From Bradyrhizobium altum (GTDB lineage: Bacteria; Pseudomonadota; Alphaproteobacteria; Rhizobiales; Xanthobacteraceae): DNA of 34,352 nucleotides. The stretch lies in assembly GCF_020889705.1 (NCBI RefSeq), contig NZ_JACMYP010000068.1:1-34352 (forward strand), read 5' to 3'. Shown here piece by piece: positions 7,497-16,561 of this stretch (positions are counted from its first letter, which is position 1; every line of letters begins with the position of its first letter). The notes under the pieces were generated by a model that had not been told where the DNA came from, did no database searches, and saw only the letters and a list, made by a program, of their open reading frames with translations. The position numbers and the translations under genes were made by a program.

Positions 7497-8762
7497 GTGA
7501 GCGACAGCAGCAGCGGCTCCAATCAGTGGCCGCGCCCCTATCAGGTGGATACGCAACTCTATGGCGACTTCTGGAACTGGCTTGCTGCGAAGCTTCCGCG
7601 CCGCCGCTCCTACGGTGCCGCCCTGGCCGCAGGCGATATATACGACTTCCTCGCGTGGATCCGCGAGACCAACAGACCCCCAATGGCCGACCGGATTGCG
7701 CTGTCATCGTCGGACGCCGACGTGCAAGCCTATGCAGCTGACTATATAGGGCGCGATGTACCGCTGATGGGTGGGTTTCGTGACCGCCTGCTGAACTTGC
7801 GAGATATGCTTCGGGACCTGCAATTTGAGAACTGGGCTCGTGAAAGGAACTTGATGTTTCAGGCCATTGAGGGGGCTAGGCCATCGTCGTCGGACAGCCG
7901 TCGCAGCTCTACCACCGATAGCGGTAGCATCCATACCACCGACAGCAGCAGATCCAATCGGGGACCCGCCCCTTATGACGTGGATTTGCCACTCTATGAG
8001 GACTTTTGGAATTGGCTTACTGAGAAGCTCCCGAACAGTCGCTCCCGCGGCGCCGAACATGCCGCTGACGATATGAGCGATTCCCTCAGGTGGATCCGCG
8101 AGACCAACAGACCGCCAATGGCTCACCGCATTGCGCTGCCGTCGTTGGATACGGACATACAAGCCTATGTACGCGACTACATAGGGCGCGACGCACCCAC
8201 GATCGGCGGGTTTCGTAACCGTCTGCTGAATTTGCGAGATATGCTTCGGGATTTCCACCAGGTCCAATTCGAGAACTGGGCACGTGCGAGGGGGACGATG
8301 TTTCAGGGCTTCGGAATTGCCGGGCCACCGTCATCACCACTGGCACCACCCACAATGCCGTCGGGTGGACCGATCCTTACAGCCGGCGCAGAGGCTAACC
8401 CGGCACGGCGTGACTTCGGAGTTTATGTCCTCCCCGGTTGGCGAGGCGGCATTGCTCCGGACCCGCTGATCGCCGAATTGCGAGAAAGCGGCCTCCTTCC
8501 GACGTCATTGCGGCCACAAAGTGTGCTTATCAACGGTGCACGCTATGCTGCGCTATTGTGGCCAGGTCGGGCGCCCGTAACGCCAAATAATCCGCAAGGC
8601 GAAAACGTTATCCTCACGCCTGGATACAGGGAATTAGGGCTCCAACCTCACCCTCGAGTTGAGCCGATGAACCAAATCGGGCCATTGCCCGATATCGCGA
8701 TATCGGAGAGAGTGCCGGCCGTAACTGGATCCACGGCCCGCGCGTGGCCGACGCCCGCCTGA
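7497..8762 (+). CDS. Repeat-containing effector-like protein (NopD/BEL2-5-type, lacking a Ulp1 domain)
   Basis: The GTG start is set by GGAGG five bases upstream. The N-terminus is Ser-rich (residues 1-10), as in secreted effectors. Two copies of a ~115-residue repeat follow, at about 14-127 and 159-277. They share WIRETNRPPMA, DYIGRD, GGFR, RLLNLRDMLRD, FENWAR and MFQ, and parts are almost identical in DNA, so duplication is recent. A Pro/Ser linker leads to a C-terminal domain (about 300-385) with VTPNNPQGENVILTP. The same end domain occurs in the frameshifted gene at 27935-29614 (VTPNNPFGANIILRP). The layout resembles the repeat regions of Bradyrhizobium Ulp1-bearing effectors, but here the protein ends before any protease domain. 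The IS5-type fragment begins about 200 bases further on. Function and secretion route are inference. Confidence 0.65.
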   Translation: MSDSSSGSNQWPRPYQVDTQLYGDFWNWLAAKLPRRRSYGAALAAGDIYDFLAWIRETNRPPMADRIALSSSDADVQAYAADYIGRDVPLMGGFRDRLLNLRDMLRDLQFENWARERNLMFQAIEGARPSSSDSRRSSTTDSGSIHTTDSSRSNRGPAPYDVDLPLYEDFWNWLTEKLPNSRSRGAEHAADDMSDSLRWIRETNRPPMAHRIALPSLDTDIQAYVRDYIGRDAPTIGGFRNRLLNLRDMLRDFHQVQFENWARARGTMFQGFGIAGPPSSPLAPPTMPSGGPILTAGAEANPARRDFGVYVLPGWRGGIAPDPLIAELRESGLLPTSLRPQSVLINGARYAALLWPGRAPVTPNNPQGENVILTPGYRELGLQPHPRVEPMNQIGPLPDIAISERVPAVTGSTARAWPTPA

Positions 8763-8981
8763 TCAGCGTACTGAGAGAGTTCAGACTGCCGCCGACCCGT
8801 CAGGTCCCAATGCGTCGGCCGTGAAGAAGCTTTCAAACGGTTGATCTGGGGTCGATTTTCTGGGCGAGAGGGTTGTTGAGATTGCAAGGTTTTGGGGCTT
8901 GAGGGCTCGGAAGCTTGCAATTTCGTTTTTGGATTCCCTAGAATCGCGAGCCGTGATTGCGTCGTTGCATCGGAGGGCACG

Positions 8982-9245
8982 ATGCGACCCAAGGATCGAC
9001 GCGACACGGGACAGACCGATCTGCTGCGCTCGCGGCTGGACGCGATCATTGATATGGGCCACCCGCTGGTGAAGCTGGCCGGGACGATCGACTGGTCGTT
9101 CCTCGAGCAGAAGTTCGGAGCGGTCTATGAGGACAAGCCGGGGCGCCCCCCGCTGCCGACGCGGCTGATGGCAGGGCTGGCCATTCTCAAGCACACCTAC
9201 GATCTCTCCGACGAGGTCCTGTGCGAACGCTGGCTGGAGAACCCC
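8982..9245 (+). pseudogene. IS5-family transposase, N-terminal fragment
   Basis: The ATG at 8982 follows a GGAGG. It begins MRPKDRRDTGQTDLLRSRLD and continues with LVKLAGTIDWSFLEQKFG and RPPLPTRLMAGLAILKHTYD, the N-terminal region of IS5-type transposases common in rhizobia. Similarity stops after RWLENP at about 9245, where the usual YFQYFCGE continuation and the whole DDE catalytic region are missing. It lies between the effector gene and the 3' end of the kinase gene and cannot transpose by itself. Confidence 0.85.
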
Positions 9246-9481
9246 TCACATGGGGAATTGGGTGTCAAGACAAGATGCACCTTTTTCCAACGCCTCATCC
9301 GATGGCTCAGGCTTTTGTTGCGCCAAATCATAGCCGCGACCTTCCCGAAGCCCTTGATCAATCCCGCCTGAGATCATGGTTCTTCACGGACGACCAATGC
9401 CCCTTTTTCTACATCCACCGCGAGCGATACACAGCCGAATCGAGGCCCGACGGCCGCATCCTTGTCATCCATCGACTCTAG
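9246..9481 (+). other. Unidentified reading-frame remnant after the IS5 breakpoint
   Basis: The frame continuing past the transposase break reads HPMAQAFVAPNHSRDLPEAL, then SRLRSWFFTDDQCPFFYIHR and ERYTAESRPDGRILVIHRL before a stop at 9481. The composition is protein-like but I know no matching family. It could be the end of a gene interrupted by the insertion sequence, or chance. It runs convergent to the kinase gene. Confidence 0.25.
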
Positions 9482-9522
9482 GCTTGCCAAGGGGACGCGC
9501 TGGCTGCGACCAGAGGCATCGG

Positions 9523-10392
9523 CTACCCCCACCATCGATAGAGCCAGCGCGGGCAGGCAAGCCGCCGGACGAACTCACTGACGGTGTCGATCCGGTCGCC
9601 GCGGTTGAGGGCAAGGCCCGAAGCGAGCACCCGCCATTGCGCTGACGAAATAGTCGGCGGCGGAGCCGGTGTGAGATTTGCGTTAAGTGCCTCGTTGGCT
9701 GGCCGCTGCGCATAAGGGTGGTTGCCAGTCAGGGTCAGATAGGCGACCACTGCGAGAGAATACACATCGTCGCTTTCTGTCCGTGGCTCACCCATCAGCA
9801 TCTCCGGCGACGCATAAGCCGGTGTCAATAGTCCAATGTCGTCGAGCAAAGTGGTGGCCCTGTCGCGTTGCGGCGGAGGGTCGAGCATGAGGACTGTCCC
9901 AAAGTCTACAATCTTGATTTCGCCGGTCGAGGTCATGAAGATGTTTCCCGGTTTGAGGTCGCCATGGACGATCCCTAGACTGTGCATGTGAACGAGGCCC
10001 TGCCCGACGGCGCGGACGATCTGAAAGGACACGGAGGGTGACAGCGGCCGTCCCTGACGATCGGCCAGGACCTGCGCCAGCGAGCGGCCCTTCAAGAGCT
10101 CCATGACCAAGTAATGGTACTTGCCGTCGTAGTCGGAATCGTAGATCCTGACCAAATTCCGGTGTACGCAGTCACGCAAAAGACGCGCCTCGCGGTGCAA
10201 TAGCTGTACTAATTTCTGGTGCATCTTCGCATGTGGTTGGATGACTTTCACTGCGACTTCTGGACTTTGTTCACGCGCCCACAGGCCGGTCCGATCGATC
10301 GCACGATAGATGGTGCTGGTACCGCCCTCGCTAATAACCTCTGCCAGGTCGAAACGGCCGCCGAGCACGTATCCCGAGGGGACCTCACTCAC
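9523..10392 (-). CDS. ppkA: T6SS-associated Ser/Thr protein kinase (PpkA/ImpN type)
   Basis: This is a compact 289-residue Hanks-type kinase. In order: Gly loop ISEGGTSTIY (about 20-29), VAVK lysine at 49, alphaC glutamate near 68, catalytic loop HGDLKPGN (143-150, HGD in place of HRD), DFG at 163-165 and an SPE motif at 195-197. There is no transmembrane segment or periplasmic sensor, unlike the longer Pseudomonas PpkA. In related systems the kinase phosphorylates the FHA protein or TssL to license firing. The GTG start shares four bases (GTGA) with the stop of an upstream remnant, so it was translationally coupled to a gene now largely lost. It closes the fha-tssJKLM unit. Confidence 0.9.
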   Translation of the reverse strand: MSEVPSGYVLGGRFDLAEVISEGGTSTIYRAIDRTGLWAREQSPEVAVKVIQPHAKMHQKLVQLLHREARLLRDCVHRNLVRIYDSDYDGKYHYLVMELLKGRSLAQVLADRQGRPLSPSVSFQIVRAVGQGLVHMHSLGIVHGDLKPGNIFMTSTGEIKIVDFGTVLMLDPPPQRDRATTLLDDIGLLTPAYASPEMLMGEPRTESDDVYSLAVVAYLTLTGNHPYAQRPANEALNANLTPAPPPTISSAQWRVLASGLALNRGDRIDTVSEFVRRLACPRWLYRWWG

Positions 10393-10646
10393 AGCACAAC
10401 CTCAAGTAGGCATTCTATGATCGCACTCATGTCGTTGGTCGCCTGTTGCGCAAAAGCGCAAGGCAGGACCCCGCCCGTCGGAACGTCGACTGCCAATAAT
10501 CCGCTGAACTCATGATACGGTGTTGCCGTTACGATCTAATTGCGGCCTACCTGGAACGTGTCACCTGCTTACTCATCGCCACCAGGGGCGGCGTACCAGC
10601 ATTGCGGCGGACCTCACCGCTCCCACCAAGATGCCGCCAGCGGCAT
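10389..10646 (-). pseudogene. Vestige in the tagF-pppA (impM) position
   Basis: Between tssM and ppkA, Agrobacterium-type loci carry impM, a TagF-PppA fusion that represses T6SS firing. Here 39 bases after tssM there is an AGGAGG and an ATG (10646) that stops after ten codons. A stop-free tail of 48 codons (10535 to 10389) follows and ends GTGA-overlapped with ppkA. The tail reads EFSGLLAVDVPTGGVLPCAF, then QQATNDMSAIIECL. The last piece is compatible with the final strand of a PP2C phosphatase (usually a DN-[MV]-[ST] motif). Position, ribosome binding site and coupling to ppkA support a deleted impM. The sequence match itself is weak. Confidence 0.4.
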
Positions 10647-10684
10647 ATGCTCGCCTCCTGCCTACAAAGCTGAGAACTCTCCTA

Positions 10685-13600
10685 TCATAGGTGATCCGGA
10701 CATCGGAACGAACGAAGGACACCCAAGCTGAACGGATTGCTTACACTTTCCGCCCGCAATTCATAGGTCACGTCAGGCCGGTCGGGTCGTCCGATCGTGA
10801 TCGTGAAACGGTCGGGAGCGCCACGCGAGGTGGGTCGCGAGGCATCGATGAGACGGAACAGAGCCCAAGGGCCTGAGCGCTCAATCCTCTCCTCGGTTCC
10901 GTCCAGAGAAGCAAGGGCGACGGAGGCCGTGCTTGCATCGGTTCGACTCGGCCATTCAAGGTCGTAGGCACGGGGCGCCTCGTGACGATAGACGATCTCC
11001 TTGCCATCCATGACAAAAGTCGCGCGCAGAAGTTTAGAGGCGAGATAGACGGGCTTGATGCTGAACTTCACGGCCGGAGCGGAACCCGAGCCGCTGAAAA
11101 AGGACATGCGAATCTCTCGCGCGCGTTGAAATTGAGCCAGGGCATCGGCATGGATCGGCGCCGTCGCGCCGTCGATAGTTGCCAGCCCAAAGCCGGTTCT
11201 GCCCTCGATGACGAATGGCGACAGGTACTTCTGAAAAAAATCATCGAGGATACCGCCAGGGCGAAAGAGATCGCTGAAGTCCTTTAAGGTTACGTCCTCG
11301 GTCGCGGCCGCAAACAATGGATAACGCTGGTAGACGCCAGCCTGGCAGATCGGCACCACCTCCCGTGTCCACACGGCATTGACGTGACCGTGTGCCTGTC
11401 GAAGCAAGACGCTCCATGTCGAGAGCGCGATGTCGTTCATGATGGTACGAACCAGTTCGGGCCGTAGCGCTGAGTCAGCGCGCAAGATGCCGAAGGCATC
11501 GTTGCTCGGATCCTTGATACGTCGCTGAAAGAGCTGAAATGCGGCCTGGCCGGGATCGGGCGCGGTCGCGATGTTGGCCATCGTTGCATACAGGCCGCCG
11601 AAAAGATCGCGGATGTGATCCATGCTGGCCGCCTGTCCCGAGGCTCCGCCTATGCCCAGTTGGACGAGAGGCCGGAAGGCTTCGGTGATCCGTGTTCCCG
11701 GCCAGGGGGCGTCGCCGAATGCCGCTGAGAACACGGCGGCCGTTGTCTCCCCCACCTTCGCCGCGGTCTGCTCTCCGGGTGGAGGCAGGTTCGTATTGTC
11801 GCGTACGAGGAAAATGATCTGCTGCAGTGCGCTTTCCGGGCCGGCCAGCCCACGCAGGATCGCCGATGCACGCTGCATATCGTCGAATTTGACGATGCGG
11901 ACGCGGCTCAGCGCGCTTGTCCAAATACGAATGTAATCGGCAACATAGCGATCGACGACCTTGCGCACGATCTGTTGCGTATCGGCCGCGTCGAACGAGC
12001 CGTTGGCAAGGACCCAGTCGCCGCTTTGCTCGTCCTGGACAATGAGTGGAAGGCGCGGCAGCAGGAAATCGATCAAACCATCCCGTGTGAAGATGCCCGG
12101 GATGATCGCAGTGCCGCCCGACGAAGGGAGATCCTGCTGACCAATTGCGGGGAAAACAGCTTGGGGCTTTATCTCCAGCTGGCCGGCTCCCAGCAGACTG
12201 ACCATGTCGATTGGCCGGAGCTGCGTGTTCTCAGCGCCTTCGCGCAAAAGCCGGGCGTAGACCTGCTCGACGAGCGGACGTTCCATCAGCCGCAAGCCCG
12301 CCGCAATCACGAATTTCCGGCCGCTCGTGATGGGTTTCGGCAGCAACTCGATAAGACGTGAAAAATGCTCCTGCAGTTCGCCAGCTGATATCGTCTCGAG
12401 CGCAAACGTAAGCGCCACTTCACTGCGCATAGCCTGTTCGACTTTGCCGCGATCGAAATGCCTCGGATCGCCCAGCATCAAATAGATGCGGAACATTTCC
12501 TTGGTTTGATCCAGCAGAGTATCGTTGCCCGACCGCAATAGCGCATCAATCCGAACGGCAAGCCTTCCAGCAAAAACAGGCAGCAGGCGGTCGACCAGAA
12601 TCTGGTCATAGGTTTGTTGCGCAGCTGGCGCGAGCACCGGGGCGGCCGAAATCCCGAGACCGCCAAGCCATGCAAGCCAAGTGTTCTCGCCAGCTGCCAG
12701 ACACAGCCGGCGCGCGGAATTGAGGGTGGGCAGGAGCTTGACCAGATCCAGCGGCTCGCGTACCTCCTTGAGGCGCGCTTGCAGTGTCTGTGCGGCCATT
12801 CTGGTTTCAGCGATGCGTGCTTCGCTGCGAGCGAATGCGTCGTACCACTGAGTCAGCGCGGCGACCGCCAGTATGACTGCCGCGAGGTAGCCACCGCAGT
12901 GCACGATCGCGAGCTTGCGTTCGAGTTTGAGATTGCGACCGACCAGCCCCTGCTCAGCGAAGATCACGTCGGTCAGCAACTTTCTGATGAAGAATGTCTT
13001 TCCCGGCCCGATGGACGGCGTGGGTGGGCTAGCGTGCACACCGAAATTCCTTCTGATCGCACCGCTCATCGTCTCGATCGGCACTCCTTCCTGAGCAGCG
13101 CTAGTCAAGTAGACCCCGCGCAGCATCGGTTGCACTTGCACTTCGAATCGGCTGGGCCGGAAGATCTCGCTAACGAAGGCGCTGACCGCGGTCCGGATGC
13201 TCCACAATTCTTTCGGGAACATATACATCATTGCACGACGGTCATGATTACGTTCGTCATGCATGCGGAACGCCAAGTTGGCCTCGAGTCGCTCGGCAAG
13301 TTGCTGAATCTCGAGGGTTACGGCGTCGTCGATGTGATCGCCTGGTCCCTCGAGAGGAAAGGTCTTGCCCCAGACCTGGGCACGACCATCATGGTCGAGA
13401 TCGTCGAAATACTCGGTGAAGCCAGGTACCAGATCGCATTTGGTTACCAGGACATAGACCGGAATACGCATTCCAAACGTCTTGGCGAGCTCCTGTATCC
13501 GCGAACGAATCGACTGGACAAGCCTGCGCCGGTTGTCATCGCTCGATAAGAGATCGCGCAGGCTAATCGCAACCAAGATCCCGTTGATCGGTCGCCGGCG

Positions 13601-14251
13601 CCGATGCATGGTAAGAAGATCGAGAAAGCCGTGCCAGGCCGCGCGATCGACCTCGGCATCCGTATCCTGTGTCGTATAACGGCTTGCCGTGTCGATAAAG
13701 ACTGCCTCTTCGGTGAACCACCAGTCGCAGTTTCGCGTGCCGCCGACGCCCGCCACTGGATCGACGCCGAGCCGTTCGGCCAGCGGAAACTCGAGGCTCG
13801 AGTTGCGCAGGATCGTTGTCTTGCCGGCGCCCGATGGTCCAATGATGATGTACCAGGGCAACTCGAACAGATAGCTCGGTCCGCGCTTGCCGGCGAACAC
13901 TGTATCGCGCAGGACCTTCAGCGCGTCCTCGAAGCGTCCACGGATGAGATCGATCTCCTCCTCGCCACGATTTTTGGAGGTCGTGATGAGGGCCTCGCTC
14001 GCCATCAATGACTTGATAACGCGTCGGTTAGCACGGTGCGCCAGCCAGTAACGGACAAGGATGATGACGAGGACCGTCAGGGAGAGGCAGCCGATTGTGG
14101 CCGCGCGAACTGCCTTCGAAACCAGCGGATGCTGATCGAACAGGTCAAAGTGGGGGCCGCCGAACCAAATCATCGCGTCGACCAGCAACAAGGTGACCAG
14201 CGTGATGATGCCTCGAACCGAAAAGAGGGCCGCGAATCGAGCGCCAAACAC
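10685..14251 (-). CDS. tssM: TssM (IcmF) inner-membrane scaffold of the T6SS
   Basis: TssM spans the inner membrane and links TssL to periplasmic TssJ in the membrane complex. The protein of nearly 1,190 residues has two N-terminal transmembrane helices (about 15-33 and 52-70), a cytoplasmic NTPase-like domain with an intact Walker A (GPSGAGKTT, about 140-148) and an NKxD-like VTKCDLVPGF, a third helix (about 445-465, GYLAAVILAVAALTQW) and a long periplasmic region. The frame is open from a GTG at 14257, but the next GTG at 14251 has AGGAGG five bases upstream and is the better start. It follows tssL with a very short gap. The intact Walker A suggests an ATP-binding TssM, as in Agrobacterium. 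Confidence 0.93.
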   Translation of the reverse strand: MFGARFAALFSVRGIITLVTLLLVDAMIWFGGPHFDLFDQHPLVSKAVRAATIGCLSLTVLVIILVRYWLAHRANRRVIKSLMASEALITTSKNRGEEEIDLIRGRFEDALKVLRDTVFAGKRGPSYLFELPWYIIIGPSGAGKTTILRNSSLEFPLAERLGVDPVAGVGGTRNCDWWFTEEAVFIDTASRYTTQDTDAEVDRAAWHGFLDLLTMHRRRRPINGILVAISLRDLLSSDDNRRRLVQSIRSRIQELAKTFGMRIPVYVLVTKCDLVPGFTEYFDDLDHDGRAQVWGKTFPLEGPGDHIDDAVTLEIQQLAERLEANLAFRMHDERNHDRRAMMYMFPKELWSIRTAVSAFVSEIFRPSRFEVQVQPMLRGVYLTSAAQEGVPIETMSGAIRRNFGVHASPPTPSIGPGKTFFIRKLLTDVIFAEQGLVGRNLKLERKLAIVHCGGYLAAVILAVAALTQWYDAFARSEARIAETRMAAQTLQARLKEVREPLDLVKLLPTLNSARRLCLAAGENTWLAWLGGLGISAAPVLAPAAQQTYDQILVDRLLPVFAGRLAVRIDALLRSGNDTLLDQTKEMFRIYLMLGDPRHFDRGKVEQAMRSEVALTFALETISAGELQEHFSRLIELLPKPITSGRKFVIAAGLRLMERPLVEQVYARLLREGAENTQLRPIDMVSLLGAGQLEIKPQAVFPAIGQQDLPSSGGTAIIPGIFTRDGLIDFLLPRLPLIVQDEQSGDWVLANGSFDAADTQQIVRKVVDRYVADYIRIWTSALSRVRIVKFDDMQRASAILRGLAGPESALQQIIFLVRDNTNLPPPGEQTAAKVGETTAAVFSAAFGDAPWPGTRITEAFRPLVQLGIGGASGQAASMDHIRDLFGGLYATMANIATAPDPGQAAFQLFQRRIKDPSNDAFGILRADSALRPELVRTIMNDIALSTWSVLLRQAHGHVNAVWTREVVPICQAGVYQRYPLFAAATEDVTLKDFSDLFRPGGILDDFFQKYLSPFVIEGRTGFGLATIDGATAPIHADALAQFQRAREIRMSFFSGSGSAPAVKFSIKPVYLASKLLRATFVMDGKEIVYRHEAPRAYDLEWPSRTDASTASVALASLDGTEERIERSGPWALFRLIDASRPTSRGAPDRFTITIGRPDRPDVTYELRAESVSNPFSLGVLRSFRCPDHL

Positions 14252-14264
14252 CTGCACCTCCTCT

Positions 14265-15161
14265 TTAGCGTGGTCCGGACTGGCCGATCATGACGAGCAG
14301 CTGCTCAACGGGCGCGAGTTCGTCCGATAGACGCCAACGGAAGACACCGTAGCCGATCAGCCCACTGACTGCTGCGGCGGTGAAGATGATCCATAACGGC
14401 ATGTAGCGACGCACCCGCGTACGTACTTTGGCGCCGCGCCATCGGATCGATAGTTCGGCCGGTGGTTCGCTCGTATAATCCCGCAATAGACGCCGAACGT
14501 CGGAACGCAGGTCTTCAAGCCGCTCGCGGCCTCCTTCCACCACGCGATATTTGCCCTCAAACCCCATCAACAAGCAGATGTTGATGAGCTTGAGCAAGGC
14601 GAGATACTTGGCCGGCTTTGCCTGCACGCGTTCGAGTATCTGGAAAACCTTCTCGCCACCCCACGTCTCGTTATGGAACTGGTTAAGCAGACTGTTGTCA
14701 CTCCAGGCGCTCTCACGGCCCCAGCGCGTGGTCATCACCGCTTCGTCCAGCAACGCGCATATCACATAACGGGCGGCTGTGACATCGCTGTCGCTCACCT
14801 GATCTTTGGCCACACGCGCCTCGAAGCGGCGAATTTGCTCGACAATTACGCGACGCAACACGCCTATATCGGCTTCGTCGACGATGCGAAGCTGCGCGAC
14901 GACCGAAAAGAGCGGTGTCGCGGCCGCGACCAAGACGTCCTCCACTGCCTTTGGCTCGAACAGGCTTTGCACGACGATCTCGGCATGGTTCGCTGCCCAC
15001 ACCTCGTCGGATTCAGATACAGGCGACGACAGAGCGCCTGTCGGGAAGGCGATATTCGGCGCAACGCAAGCGGAGGATTGCCCCACTTGAGTGTTACGAG
15101 CCGGACCGACTGGCCTGCGTCCGATGACTGTCGGTTCATCCATGTGTTTAGGGCCCGTCAC
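14265..15161 (-). CDS. tssL: TssL (DotU/ImpK) inner-membrane protein of the T6SS
   Basis: TssL is a cytoplasmic bundle anchored by one C-terminal helix that joins TssM and the baseplate. Of the 298 residues, the N-terminal ~50 are Pro/Thr/Ser-rich, a feature linked in Agrobacterium to phosphorylation by PpkA. The DotU core (about 55-240) includes RYVICALLDEAVMTTRWG and FHNETWGGEKVFQILERV. The anchor is at about 258-278 (YMPLWIIFTAAAVSGLIGYG). Only about 20 residues follow, so there is no OmpA-like peptidoglycan-binding extension. The GTG start overlaps the tssK stop by four bases (GTGA). Confidence 0.92.
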   Translation of the reverse strand: MTGPKHMDEPTVIGRRPVGPARNTQVGQSSACVAPNIAFPTGALSSPVSESDEVWAANHAEIVVQSLFEPKAVEDVLVAAATPLFSVVAQLRIVDEADIGVLRRVIVEQIRRFEARVAKDQVSDSDVTAARYVICALLDEAVMTTRWGRESAWSDNSLLNQFHNETWGGEKVFQILERVQAKPAKYLALLKLINICLLMGFEGKYRVVEGGRERLEDLRSDVRRLLRDYTSEPPAELSIRWRGAKVRTRVRRYMPLWIIFTAAAVSGLIGYGVFRWRLSDELAPVEQLLVMIGQSGPR

Positions 15162-16519
15162 GTACGTTGCCCGCGGATGGCCCAGAACTCGAGGTGGAGA
15201 TCCGAGTAGTCACCGCTGACGTGGAAAGCAAAGGCCGCCGAGCGCGGCAGGATGCGCCAGAGCTCCACCGATTGGTCCAGCTCGAAATAGACGGCATTCT
15301 GGATGTAGGGCAACTCGCGCGGCGCCACAGCGAGCGCGTGAATCGGAACACCCGGGAGCTGAAGATTGACGAGATCACGAATCTGCTCGACCGAGCCTAC
15401 TTTCATCTGCGCCGGAAGCTGGTTGCGCAACGCCTCGCCCGGTACACTAGCCACAGCGACGAGAACGAACCTAGAGTCCTGGAACAAGGTGCGGTCGGTG
15501 ATCAGGCCGGTCAGAATGCCATAGCCTCGGTCCTGCAAAGGAAGCGATATTGCGGCGTTCTCGATCACAATAGACAGCAGTCTACGCAGGATATCACTCA
15601 ACGGCGTGAAGCAGCTTTCGAGATCCTCATGCCGATAGGAAGGCATCACTTGCGGTTTGCGGCGATCGCCAACGAAACTCGACAGCTGCCCGGTAAGGCT
15701 CAGCAGTGCGCGGAAGAGGGCTTCAGGGTGATGCCCACGTGTTGCTGCGAAGTGGTCGAGCACGGCTTCTGCCCCGTTCACGATCGACAATGTAAAAAGA
15801 TCAATTAGTCCGGCCCCGTCTGCCGTCGCGCGCGAGGGATCCGCGCGCGCAGCAAGCGCCTCTGCGCGCGTCCGCAGCAGCGATCTGGCCTCGTTCAACA
15901 GCGCGATCAGCGGCTTGGCTGCGTGGATGTCGATGGCAGGCGGAACGTAGGTGTCGGATAAAGTAATCGCGCGAGCCGGATCGATATCACGGATGCGACA
16001 GATAGGCAGCGTGATCAGATCTCCCTGTTCCTCGCCGTCAAAGATGAGATGTGTTGATAGCGACGCAACCTTGATATCGACCGGAGCCTTTTCAGGCGCG
16101 CTCGCATTCCGGATCTGAAAGACCTCCTGATCGTAGCGGTGCGCGAGCGCATCCCCGGAACAGAGGTCGCTGGCGGCCTGTCGGCGCGTGCCCGCTGCGA
16201 TCTTGACCAGCAGATCTTTCGCAGCCGGTGGAGGGATTCGTCCGGTCGGAAGGCGGACATGCTCCGGCGCATAAAGGGCCGTGCCATCGGGCATAATGGC
16301 TTCAAGCTCGGTAAGTGCGACTTGGCCAAGCGCCAGAAGATTACGATCAAGGGCAATTTTTCGAATGCCCCAGCCGTAGCCGACCAGACCAGAAACGCGG
16401 TTCTCGACCAACTGCTCGATCCAGCGGTCGTATTGCTGAAAGTGCTGCGGACGCACCAACATGCCTTCGGACCAGATCGGTTTGCTTGTCGCAGACACTA
16501 GGCGCCTCTTCGCTGACAT
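15158..16519 (-). CDS. tssK: TssK baseplate-membrane connector of the T6SS
   Basis: TssK trimers connect the TssEFG wedge to the TssLM membrane complex. The 453-residue length and motifs are typical: N-terminal PIWSEGMLVRPQHFQQYDRW, a central AATRGHHPEALFRALLSLTG, and a C-terminal neck-head region with PGVPIHALAVAPRELPYIQN followed by VYFELD. The gene sits between tssJ (42-base gap) and tssL (four-base overlap). The ATG start lacks a strong ribosome binding site. Confidence 0.93.
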   Translation of the reverse strand: MSAKRRLVSATSKPIWSEGMLVRPQHFQQYDRWIEQLVENRVSGLVGYGWGIRKIALDRNLLALGQVALTELEAIMPDGTALYAPEHVRLPTGRIPPPAAKDLLVKIAAGTRRQAASDLCSGDALAHRYDQEVFQIRNASAPEKAPVDIKVASLSTHLIFDGEEQGDLITLPICRIRDIDPARAITLSDTYVPPAIDIHAAKPLIALLNEARSLLRTRAEALAARADPSRATADGAGLIDLFTLSIVNGAEAVLDHFAATRGHHPEALFRALLSLTGQLSSFVGDRRKPQVMPSYRHEDLESCFTPLSDILRRLLSIVIENAAISLPLQDRGYGILTGLITDRTLFQDSRFVLVAVASVPGEALRNQLPAQMKVGSVEQIRDLVNLQLPGVPIHALAVAPRELPYIQNAVYFELDQSVELWRILPRSAAFAFHVSGDYSDLHLEFWAIRGQRT

Positions 16520-16561
16520 TCCAAAGGTGCATCTGCCCGGCTATTGATCACGGCGGACCGG

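Noticed and set aside
12614..13549. A 311-codon plus-strand open frame
   Set aside because: Antisense to tssM in GC-rich DNA; no motif and no ribosome binding site.
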